The position numbers were made by a program, and so were the translations under genes. A stretch of 16,755 nt of DNA from an uncultured Flavobacteriales bacterium (GTDB lineage: Bacteria > Bacteroidota > Bacteroidia > Flavobacteriales_D > Sanyastnellaceae), in assembly GCA_938092195.1 (NCBI GenBank), contig CALKHD010000187.1:1-16755 (forward strand), in the 5' to 3' direction. Below the pieces are notes generated by a model. The model had not been told where the DNA came from. It was given only the letters and a program-made list of their open reading frames with translations, and searched no databases. Below, one piece after another: positions 7,035-13,893 of this stretch (its first letter is position 1; each line of letters starts with the position of its first letter).

Positions 7035-10000
7035 TTCGACCTCAATGAGGCCCACTGTGGTCAAAGTCACCAGTTCTGTGGCCTCACACTCGTTCTCGTC
7101 GGTGACGGTCAACGTATATGATCCAGCATCCAAACCTGCGATGTCTTCTGTGTCGTATGGACCACCTGGTCCATCCCATTGATAATTGTAGTCTCCTGTT
7201 CCACCATTGACAGAAACTGAGATTTCGCCGTTGGATGCCCCATCAGGGTCAGCTTGGCCGTCCACGGTGATGACAATGGCATCTGGCTCTTCTACGTCAG
7301 CAGTGATGTCAGCTTCGCAACCATTGGCGTCAACAGCGAATACGGTGTAGGGTCCCGCATCCAATCCTTGGAAGTTGCCATCAATGTTGGTCGTGCCGGC
7401 CAAATCGTAAGTGATTACACCAGTGCCTCCTTCAGAAGTCACCAAAATGGAGCCATCATCATCGCCGAAGCAATCAACGTCACTCGCAAATGCGAACATC
7501 TGAATCGCAGCAGGCTCGATCACGTTCACTTCCAATGTGTCAGTGCACATCAAAGAGTCCATGGCAATGATTTTATAAGAGCCTCCAGCCAATTGCTCAA
7601 AGACAAGGTCAGATTGGAATGCACTGCCTTCGAGTCCGTATTCAACGGAACCGATGTTTCCTGTTGAACCGGCAATGGTGATGCTTCCGTTCATTTCACC
7701 TGCGCACAAAAGGTCCACAACAAGTGCGTTCTCATCAATTTCCAATGCACAGTAGAGGCAGGACTCATCATCGATGGTTGAGCTTGGGTCGTAGTTGGCC
7801 GCTGCAGAGTCAGTGCAACCCAAGCAGCTGTAATCGCAAAGGTTGACATCGTAGTCGGTGGCTGAGCTGTCATAGTTGCAGGCGTTCTCGTCGAGACAGC
7901 CAACAATCTCTTCTTCGTCGCACACACCGTCCATGTCGGCGTCATTCAAGCATTCTCCATCGCAATCCACATTGGGAGAACCATAGAGGTCAACAGGATA
8001 GGTACATCCACTGTCGATGGTGGCTGTTTCGTCATAGTTGCATGCCATCTCATCGGTGCAACCAGCGCAGGTGACATAGTCACAGCTTCCATCGTCCTCA
8101 GTGGCTTCCGGATTGTAGTTGCAGGCTTCTTCGTAGATACAGCCATCCACTTCAGCTTCGTCACAAACGCCATCCATGTCAGCATCGTTCAAGCACTCAC
8201 CCAAACAGTCATAGTAATCAGCTCCGTAGAGGTCTTCAGGATATGTGCAGCTTGGCAAGTCACTCAAAGTGGCTGTGCTGTCATAGTTGCAGGCGTCTTC
8301 ATCGAGACAGCCAGCGCAACTCGTGTATTCACAGGAACCGTCATCTGAATCAGCAATGGGGTTGAAGTTGCAGCTGGCAATCGTTGTGCAACCTGCAATC
8401 GAAGGGACAATCACTGCGTCGATCACGTGAACCACTCCGTTCTCTGCAATGAGGTCAGCAATGATGATTTCGGCGTCCTCAATGAAAATGCCGCCGTTGT
8501 CAAAGGTGATGGTGGCGCTTTGACCATTGACCATGTCGATGGTCAACCCATCTGAAAGCATGTCGCTGGTCACAGAGTCCGCAGCCACGTGGTAGGTCAA
8601 CACATCTGCAAGCAAAGCTACATCCGCAAGCAGTGCGTCCACAATGAACGATGGCAACGCGCCAACAGCAGCATCTGTAGGTGCAAAGACGGTCCAAGCT
8701 CCTCCAAACGTAAGGAGGCTGTCAAGGTCAGCTGCCACAACCAAGTCTTCCAAAATGGTATGGGCTTCGCTTCCCTCAATGATGTCAAAGACACTGGCCG
8801 CAGGATAGGCGCAACTGCCATCATCGTCTGTGGCAGTCGCCATGAAATTCAAGGCGTCCATGTCGGTACAACCAGGAATCTCGTCTTCATCGCAAATGCC
8901 ATCTTCGTCCATATCGTTCAAGCAGTTGCCATCGCAATCCACATAATCAACACCGTAAATGTCCTCTGGGTAGTTGCAGTCCTCATCGGGTGCAGTGCAC
9001 GCATCACCAATGTTGAAGTTGAAGAACATGTCGTTCGACCCCAGTCCATTCTCAAAGATTTGAACGTAGAAGTTGCCCTCCACGTCACCACTTGTGGTCA
9101 ACTGAGCGATCAACACCTGGTTGTCCTCGCTGTTCGCAGCGATTCCGTTGGCATCACCATTCAAAGCGAACCATGTTCCACCGACTTCAGTGTTCATCAC
9201 GATATCACTTCCTGCCGCACCAAAACCAGGGTCAAAGTTGGTCAACCAGGGGCTGTCCGGATCTTGAACCGTTTGAATGCTTGCTTCTCCTGAAGAAACG
9301 TCTGGACTGGCGGTTAGACCAATGGTCACGTAGCTGTCGTACTGCAGATTCGGGAATGTTGCGATCAAAGACGCATTGAAAATCGGTGTTCCTGAACTCA
9401 AAGCGTCTTGATAGAAATCCGTTGTGGTGGTCACCAGAGTGGGGTTGATCGCGTCTCCAGAAACTGAACTAACGAAGTCAGCTGGATTCATACACTTCAC
9501 GTAGTAACGGTAGGTGGTCATGCCAGCCAAATCACCTGTGGTGTGCACAGCAACTGTATCCACGATGAGACAATACGGAGCCTCAATCACCACTGCTGTC
9601 GGGTCGTAGTTGCACGCATCGGCATCAGAACATCCCTCCTCTTCATCGCAAAGTCCATCGCCATCTGAGTCGTTGAAGCAAATGCCATCGCAGTCCACAT
9701 AATCCGCCAAGGGATAAGTACATGAGCCATCGTCGGCGTCCGCATTCATGTCATAGTTGCAAGCATCCATGTCTGTGCAACCGAACGTTTCATTTTCATC
9801 GCAGATGCCATTTTCGTTGACATCGTTGATGCAATTGCCATCGCAGTCATAGTAGTCTTCTGCATATGTGCACTCGGTGTTGTCAGAGACAGTGGCGTCT
9901 TCGTCGTAGTTGCACGCCATGTTGTCCGTACATCCTACGCAGCTGGTGAACTCGCAGGAACCATCGTCGTCTGTGGCATTCTCGCTGTAGTTGCACGCGG

Positions 10001-10856
10001 TGTCGTCCGTACAGCCAGCTGATTCGAGCTCGTCGCACAAACCATCCATGTCTGCATCGTTGATGCACTCGCCATCGCAGTCGTAATACAACTCTGGGTA
10101 TGTGCAGCTTCCATCGTCAACACCTGCTGTCGAATCATAGTTGCAAGCCGTCTCATCAATACAACCTGGGTCCAACGAGGCTGGATAGTTGTATGTAGGA
10201 CGCTCCGCTCCCCCTTCTCCAGGCACTTCATTCTGACCGTCACCTTCGATGAAGATTTGAGTGTAGTACTGCACTTGAATTTCTCCTGTGGTCGTGAACT
10301 GTCCGGCCAAAACCTTGAGGTCACTTCCTGCGATGCCATTGGCATCTCCATTCAAAGCGTACCAGGCTCCACCGATTTCATCATCAATCACGATGTCTCC
10401 TCCTGGCAGTCCACCTCCTGGATCAAAGTTGGTGAGCCAAGGATTTCCTGCAGACTGCACAGTACTCACGTTGGCTTCACCGGCACCTGCGTTGGGTGAC
10501 CCCTCCAAACCGATGGTGATCCAGCTGTCGTATTCCAAGTCTGGATAAACCGGGAACAAAAGGCTGTTGATGCCATTTGGGGTGCCAGCACCCAAAGTCG
10601 CATGGTAGAAGTCTTCAGTAGACGTGACATACGTAGAGTGGTTGGCGTCTCCAGAGATCGAGCTCAGGAAATCGTCCTCATTCTCCATCGTGATGTATGC
10701 GCGGTAACAAGAGTAGCCGGTGAGGTCCGTGACGCCAAGGGCGCCAGCAAGGATGCCAATGTCATCCGTAACCACCTCGACTTCGAGGCCATATTCTTGG
10801 GCGCTTAACCAAGTTGGCAAAAGGCACAGGGCCAGTAAGAGCTTATGCAGCTTCAT
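6786..10856 (-). CDS. Giant secreted T9SS cargo protein with duplicated N-terminal module, GCTD..ACNY repeats, FAS1 and SprB-like units, 1356 aa
   Basis: Signal peptide 1-20 (WLSAQ). The order is: unnamed module copy A (21-215); five GCTD..ACNY repeats with DCDG..DxDxDGxCD units (231-427); module copy B (about 428-620); a further DCDG unit and one repeat (661-682); a FAS1 domain (687-818); five or six more repeats and calcium-loop units (821-1033); three SprB-like units (1037-1268); and a T9SS sorting domain (1275-1356, LMPNPTSGLLTMEL and LSDGVYQVRL). It carries no catalytic motif. FAS1 domains mediate adhesion, and SprB repeats occur in the Flavobacterium gliding adhesin, so a cell-surface adhesive or matrix role is inferred. 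It is flanked by a terminator on each side, so it is probably transcribed alone. The signal peptide fits the ATG at 10856. Confidence 0.92.
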   Translation of the reverse strand: MKLHKLLLALCLLPTWLSAQEYGLEVEVVTDDIGILAGALGVTDLTGYSCYRAYITMENEDDFLSSISGDANHSTYVTSTEDFYHATLGAGTPNGINSLLFPVYPDLEYDSWITIGLEGSPNAGAGEANVSTVQSAGNPWLTNFDPGGGLPGGDIVIDDEIGGAWYALNGDANGIAGSDLKVLAGQFTTTGEIQVQYYTQIFIEGDGQNEVPGEGGAERPTYNYPASLDPGCIDETACNYDSTAGVDDGSCTYPELYYDCDGECINDADMDGLCDELESAGCTDDTACNYSENATDDDGSCEFTSCVGCTDNMACNYDEDATVSDNTECTYAEDYYDCDGNCINDVNENGICDENETFGCTDMDACNYDMNADADDGSCTYPLADYVDCDGICFNDSDGDGLCDEEEGCSDADACNYDPTAVVIEAPYCLIVDTVAVHTTGDLAGMTTYRYYVKCMNPADFVSSVSGDAINPTLVTTTTDFYQDALSSGTPIFNASLIATFPNLQYDSYVTIGLTASPDVSSGEASIQTVQDPDSPWLTNFDPGFGAAGSDIVMNTEVGGTWFALNGDANGIAANSEDNQVLIAQLTTSGDVEGNFYVQIFENGLGSNDMFFNFNIGDACTAPDEDCNYPEDIYGVDYVDCDGNCLNDMDEDGICDEDEIPGCTDMDALNFMATATDDDGSCAYPAASVFDIIEGSEAHTILEDLVVAADLDSLLTFGGAWTVFAPTDAAVGALPSFIVDALLADVALLADVLTYHVAADSVTSDMLSDGLTIDMVNGQSATITFDNGGIFIEDAEIIIADLIAENGVVHVIDAVIVPSIAGCTTIASCNFNPIADSDDGSCEYTSCAGCLDEDACNYDSTATLSDLPSCTYPEDLYGADYYDCLGECLNDADMDGVCDEAEVDGCIYEEACNYNPEATEDDGSCDYVTCAGCTDEMACNYDETATIDSGCTYPVDLYGSPNVDCDGECLNDADMDGVCDEEEIVGCLDENACNYDSSATDYDVNLCDYSCLGCTDSAAANYDPSSTIDDESCLYCALEIDENALVVDLLCAGEMNGSITIAGSTGNIGSVEYGLEGSAFQSDLVFEQLAGGSYKIIAMDSLMCTDTLEVNVIEPAAIQMFAFASDVDCFGDDDGSILVTSEGGTGVITYDLAGTTNIDGNFQGLDAGPYTVFAVDANGCEADITADVEEPDAIVITVDGQADPDGASNGEISVSVNGGTGDYNYQWDGPGGPYDTEDIAGLDAGSYTLTVTDENECEATELVTLTTVGLIEVEGELGISLMPNPTSGLLTMELNQLVENAIIEVFDGAGRRVFRQEGMTISGQLQMDFGSLSDGVYQVRLNSGDAQATQRLMVRH
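7053..7748 (-). repeat. Three SprB-like units in the 1356-aa protein
   Basis: Units at residues 1037-1115, 1117-1190 and 1192-1268 each run from a CxGxxxGSI or NGEI strand to an AGxYxxxxxDxxxC strand. The clearest is CFGDDDGSILVTSEGGTG to DAGPYTVFAVDANGC. This is the SprB repeat pattern, an Ig-like fold found in large Bacteroidota surface adhesins. Confidence 0.85.
7758..8396 (-). repeat. C-terminal block of GCTD..ACNY repeats and calcium-loop-like units, 1356-aa protein
   Basis: Residues 821-1033 hold six repeat units (starting near 822, 849, 905, 932, 987 and 1013) separated by two DCxGECLNDADMDGVCDE units, near 883 and 963, which are almost identical in sequence. The unit at 1013 reads GCTDSAAANYDPSS, the same variant as the last unit of the 864-aa protein (GCTDSAASNYNPGA). 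Confidence 0.88.
8403..8798 (-). other. FAS1 (fasciclin) domain
   Basis: Residues 687-818 match FAS1: an opening VFDIIEGSEAHTILEDLV helix region, the H1 motif TVFAPTDAAV (722-731), LTYHVAADSV (753-762) with the Tyr-His pair, and the H2 motif NGVVHVIDAVIVP (806-818). FAS1 domains serve cell adhesion and binding to matrix or polymers. It sits between two GCTD..ACNY units as a cassette. Confidence 0.93.
8997..9575 (-). repeat. Unnamed module, copy B (1356-aa protein)
   Basis: Residues about 428-620. It shares with copy A the series DFVSSVSGD, TTDFYQDAL..GTP, FPNLQYDSYVTIGLTASP, GEAS, PWLTNFDPG, GSDIV, GGTWFALNGDANGIA and VLIAQLTTSG. The opening is fused directly to a repeat unit whose usual DDGSC end is missing (ACNYDPTAVVIEAPYC). 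I do not recognise the domain family. Confidence 0.85.
9576..10166 (-). repeat. N-terminal block of GCTD..ACNY repeats and calcium-loop-like units, 1356-aa protein
   Basis: Residues 231-427 hold five repeat units (near 231, 281, 308, 359 and 408). Between them are three YYDCDGECINDADMDG-type units (near 257, 336 and 387) with the DxDxDG pattern of calcium-binding loops. The last repeat unit runs into module copy B. Confidence 0.9.
10212..10796 (-). repeat. Unnamed module, copy A (1356-aa protein)
   Basis: Residues 21-215, directly after the signal peptide. Hallmarks are DLTGYSCYRAYITM, DFLSSISGD, YPDLEYDSWITIGLEGSP, GEANVSTVQ, PWLTNFDPGGG, GGAWYALNGDANGIA and VLAGQFTTTGEI. It is paralogous to copy B and to copy C in the neighbouring 815-aa protein. 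Confidence 0.87.
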
Positions 10857-10978
10857 TTGTGTAGGGTTGGTTCAATTCGTCACTAAAGTCCATTGTTTAA
10901 TGAAGCACAAAACGCCCCCCAATGGCCGTCTATCAACAGCCCATGTTGGATGAACCGCCAAAAACGATTTTTTGAATC

Positions 10979-11009
10979 AAAAAAAGGGCGACCCTTGGGC
11001 CGCCCTTTT
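10979..11009 (-). terminator. Rho-independent terminator after the 815-aa gene
   Basis: On the minus strand AAAAGGGCG pairs with CGCCCTTTT (9 bp), and an inner CCC/GGG pairing extends the stem. A run of seven T residues lies at the 3' side (A's at 10979-10985 on the plus strand). It lies 20 bases after the stop at 11030. The hairpin has a short A/T run on both sides, but a gene needing plus-strand termination is absent. Confidence 0.88.
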
Positions 11010-11029
11010 CCTTCAATATGGTTGAATGA

Positions 11030-11284
11030 TCACTGCTTGACCACGCGAATCGTCTTCACAGAGCTGTCGACAATCAATTGCAAGAAGTAGACGCCTGACT
11101 CCATACCGGAGAGGTCCATCCGCTCGATCACAGTTCCTGTGAGGTTGCCCAGGTCTTGGCGAGAAACTTCCCTTCCAAGTCCATCTGTCATGATTGTCAT
11201 GACAGACTCGCCATTGAGTCCGTTCAATTGAACCTCGACCATTCCGCGCGTTGGGTTCGGGAAGAGGGTCACATCAATCACGTT
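11030..11284 (-). other. T9SS C-terminal sorting domain of the 815-aa protein
   Basis: Residues 732-815 hold VTLFPNPTRGMVEVQL, MTIMTDGLGREVSRQ and SGVYFLQLIVD, the type A sorting-domain pattern, ending in a short basic tail. Confidence 0.9.
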
Positions 11285-13477
11285 GAGCACTTCCTCAATT
11301 CCACTGACCACAACAATGGTGGTGCTGGTGAACTCACAGCCATTTTCATCAGAGATGGTGACTGTGTAATCACCAGCGGTGACTCCGGAAACATCTTCGT
11401 CGGTGCTGGTGAACCCAGGACCTTCCCAAGAGATGCTGTAAGGTGCAGTTCCACCGGTGATAGTGATGTCGATGACACCATCCGATTCAGAACCAGATGC
11501 TCCTGCATTGGCGTCTACCGTTACGCCGATTTCGTCTGGACTTCCCACTGTGAAGTCTGCAGAACCTGCGCATTCGCTGTCGTCTTGGGCCGTGACCGTG
11601 TAGACACCAGCAGTCAAACCGTCGAATTCGCCATTCGGGCCGAAACCAGCGCCGTCCAGGTCGTAGGTGTAACCCATGCCGGTTCCACCAGTTGCCAAAA
11701 CTGCGATGACTCCATTCTCATCACCATTGCACAGCACATCTGTGACGACCCCCCCAGGAACAATTTCACTGGGCTGTTCCAACACGACACTGGCGTCAGA
11801 TGTACAATCGTTTCCGTCCAACAAGGTGATGGCGTAATCGCCACCAGCCAACATGGTCAGCATCAAGCTGTTCAACGTGTCACCTCCATAGATGTAGGAC
11901 ATGGGGGCCGTGCCTCCTTGCGCCTCGAGCGTGATCGCTCCGTTCTCGTCTCCGAAACAACTGGGAGACACCAACTCGACAATGGTCTCAAAAGCAGATG
12001 GCGACCCCACTTCAACGTTGGTTGAGTCAGCACATCCATTCACGTCCAATCCGTAGAAAGTGTAGCTGCCTGGAGCCAAGTCTGAAAAGATGTTGTCGCT
12101 GAAGTAGCTCAATCCATCCAAGCTGTACTCTACTGCACCGCTTCCTCCGAAGTGCTGCATGGCCACTACTCCATCCTCAGAGTCGGGACAGGTTGTAGGG
12201 GCTGTGTTGTCATAAATCTGGAGGGGCAGTGGATCGGCCACGCCGATTCCTGGAGTCGACTCAAAACATCCGTTGGCGTCGAGGGCGTATACCGTATAAA
12301 GGTTGGGGCCAAGATTCTCGAAGAGAAGGACGCTGGAACCATTGTTGAAGTAGGTGCCTGTGCTGTCTGTGACTGGAGCTTCAAGACTGAACATGACGTC
12401 TCCTGTGCCTCCTGTGCTGCTTCCGCTCAACACTGCGTCTGCAGTTCCAACACAGCTGATGCCGTCAGAAAGAATCGCTGAAATGTTCAGGGGGTCTGGA
12501 CTTGGGACCATCAACGTGGTGTCGGTGGTGCATCCCACATTGTCAGAAACGGTGATGGTCACCATCCCCGCTGCAACATTATTGAAGTCACCGGTGGCGT
12601 TGCCTGTTTCTCCATTGCTGTATGACAAGCTTCCTTGTCCTCCAGTCACGACAACAGACGCGGAACCATTGGAATAACCATTGCAGCTCTCAGGACCTGT
12701 AGTTGCAGAGACGATCATCAACTGCGTTGCCGGATAATCACAAGCAAATACGCATGTGCCGTCATCTTCATTGGCGTCCATGGAGTAATTCTCTGCGGCT
12801 TCGTTGGTGCAACCGAAAACGGCGCCAGCGATGCTGCTAAAAGGGAGCGTAATCAGCGTGTCGTTGGTTTGCTCGCCATCAATGAACATGAACAAACTCA
12901 CCACACCAAACAACGTTGTGTCTGTGGTGAACTGACCAATCATCACCAAAGAATCCTCTCCGGCAAAAGCATTGGAGTCCGGGAACAAGGGGAACCACGC
13001 TCCACCAATTTGGGAGTCAATGATGATGTCCTGTCCTGTTGCTCCGCCGCCTGGCTCAAAAGGAGCAAGCCAATTGTTGGCGTCATCCACCGCGAAGTTG
13101 ATGGCAGCTTCACCCGCGTTTGAATTGGATGTACCGGCCATTCCAATCGTCAAGTAGCTGTCATATTGCAAGGATGGAAATCCCCCGAACAAAATGGGGT
13201 TGTACCCTTCGTTCGAGTTGGTGCCGACGGCATCGTTATAGAAGTTATTTCCTCCCTGGATTTTCGTTGGGTAGTTGGAATCGCCTTGAACAGCTCCGAG
13301 GAAATCGTTTGGAGAACTGAACTTGGCGTAAAGGCGGTAGGTGTTGTAACCCGTCAAGTCGACGGAACCGACCATGCCGATGTCTTCGGCGTAAGTCTCA
13401 ATGACAATCTCAGTAGCTTGAGAAAAGGCAAGTGTGCTGCAGCAGGCTGCAAGGACACCGAGTAGCAATCGCTTCAT
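11030..13477 (-). CDS. Secreted T9SS cargo protein with unnamed N-terminal module and six SprB-like units, 815 aa
   Basis: Signal peptide 1-20 (CCSTLAFSQ). Residues 21-220 are copy C of the unnamed module (LTGYNTYRLYAKF, FPSLQYDSYLTIGMAG, GQDIIIDSQIGGAWF, MIGQFTTDTTLF). A single GCTN..AAENY repeat follows at 222-242, then six SprB-like units (about 250-722, each near 75-90 residues with a conserved Cys near the start and end), and a T9SS sorting domain (732-815, VTLFPNPTRGMVEVQL and MESGVYFLQLIV). The start at 13477 was chosen because the signal peptide begins there; an in-frame ATG 54 bases upstream adds residues that spoil it. The architecture is the 1356-aa protein without most of the cysteine-rich repeats and with twice the SprB units. 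A surface adhesin-like role is inferred. Confidence 0.92.
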   Translation of the reverse strand: MKRLLLGVLAACCSTLAFSQATEIVIETYAEDIGMVGSVDLTGYNTYRLYAKFSSPNDFLGAVQGDSNYPTKIQGGNNFYNDAVGTNSNEGYNPILFGGFPSLQYDSYLTIGMAGTSNSNAGEAAINFAVDDANNWLAPFEPGGGATGQDIIIDSQIGGAWFPLFPDSNAFAGEDSLVMIGQFTTDTTLFGVVSLFMFIDGEQTNDTLITLPFSSIAGAVFGCTNEAAENYSMDANEDDGTCVFACDYPATQLMIVSATTGPESCNGYSNGSASVVVTGGQGSLSYSNGETGNATGDFNNVAAGMVTITVSDNVGCTTDTTLMVPSPDPLNISAILSDGISCVGTADAVLSGSSTGGTGDVMFSLEAPVTDSTGTYFNNGSSVLLFENLGPNLYTVYALDANGCFESTPGIGVADPLPLQIYDNTAPTTCPDSEDGVVAMQHFGGSGAVEYSLDGLSYFSDNIFSDLAPGSYTFYGLDVNGCADSTNVEVGSPSAFETIVELVSPSCFGDENGAITLEAQGGTAPMSYIYGGDTLNSLMLTMLAGGDYAITLLDGNDCTSDASVVLEQPSEIVPGGVVTDVLCNGDENGVIAVLATGGTGMGYTYDLDGAGFGPNGEFDGLTAGVYTVTAQDDSECAGSADFTVGSPDEIGVTVDANAGASGSESDGVIDITITGGTAPYSISWEGPGFTSTDEDVSGVTAGDYTVTISDENGCEFTSTTIVVVSGIEEVLNVIDVTLFPNPTRGMVEVQLNGLNGESVMTIMTDGLGREVSRQDLGNLTGTVIERMDLSGMESGVYFLQLIVDSSVKTIRVVKQ
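11312..12730 (-). repeat. Six SprB-like units in the 815-aa protein
   Basis: Units at about residues 250-326, 327-415, 416-494, 495-570, 571-647 and 648-722. Typical strands are SCFGDENGAITLEAQGGTAP, LCNGDENGVIAVLATGGTG and AGVYTVTAQDDSEC. The last unit lacks the first cysteine and has the GASGSESDGVIDI form that also ends the arrays of the two neighbours, so the order of unit types is conserved between paralogues. Confidence 0.87.
12818..13417 (-). repeat. Unnamed module, copy C (815-aa protein)
   Basis: Residues 21-220. It shares the order of motifs with copies A and B (DLTGYNTYR, NDFLGAVQGD, FPSLQYDSYLTIG, AGEAAI, NWLAPFEPGGG, GQDIIID, GGAWFPL, QFTTDTT). It is the most diverged of the three: the NGDANGIA segment has become FPDSNAFA. 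Confidence 0.85.
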
Positions 13478-13589
13478 GCGTTGGTGTGGTGTTAATGTGA
13501 ATCTGGGCGCAATATAGATGGACCCTGTCACTCATACACTCCAAAAACGCGCAGAGAATTGCAGGACTTTTCACAGATGAGGTAGGAAA

Positions 13590-13618
13590 GAAAGAAGGGG
13601 GCCGAAGCCCCCTCTTTC
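13590..13618 (-). terminator. Rho-independent terminator after the 587-aa gene
   Basis: On the minus strand a GGGGGC/GCCCCC stem closes a TTCG loop, which is the very stable C(UUCG)G tetraloop. A lower stem of GAAAGA against TTCTTTC with one bulged T extends it and supplies a T-rich 3' side. It lies 23 bases after the stop at 13642. Confidence 0.88.
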
Positions 13619-13641
13619 ATGATGTACACATATAATTAGAC

Positions 13642-13893
13642 TCAGCGTGCCGTCAAACGAATGACAGAGCGCTTTGACGCGCTGTGAACTTCGAGGATGT
13701 AAACACCTGAGCGCAACGCCTCTGTGGTATAGGTCAGAACCGTTCCAGCTGAGATGGCCCGGCGGTCGGCCAATACCACTTTTCCACTCATGTCCATGAT
13801 TCGAATGTCAGCCAATCCATCATGGCCTTCCACCCGTACGTTCAAAATGTCCTCCACAGGGTTGGGGAACACTTCGAGTCCGATTCTGTCCTC
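13642..13893 (-). other. T9SS C-terminal sorting domain of the 587-aa protein
   Basis: Residues 505-587 contain DRIGLEVFPNPVEDILNV, ADIRIMDMSGKVVL and SGVYILEVHS, the type A pattern, with a basic RLTAR end. Confidence 0.9.

Noticed and set aside
8589..9293. Plus-strand open frame of 234 codons opposite the 1356-aa gene
   Set aside because: It lies opposite the FAS1 domain and module copy B, both strongly supported on the minus strand.
7758..10166. Regularly recurring short DNA motifs suggestive of a CRISPR array
   Set aside because: The recurrence follows codons of a continuous reading frame with protein-level conservation and irregular spacing; there are no identical repeats with unique spacers and no cas genes.
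11156..12025. Plus-strand open frame of 289 codons opposite the 815-aa gene
   Set aside because: It is opposite the SprB-like units and sorting domain. Its length comes from the low stop-codon content of the antisense frame.
13509..13516. Possible -7 element (TATATTGC, minus strand) before the 815-aa gene
   Set aside because: The match to TAnnTTTG is weak and the nearest TTTG is 25 bases upstream, outside the usual spacing.
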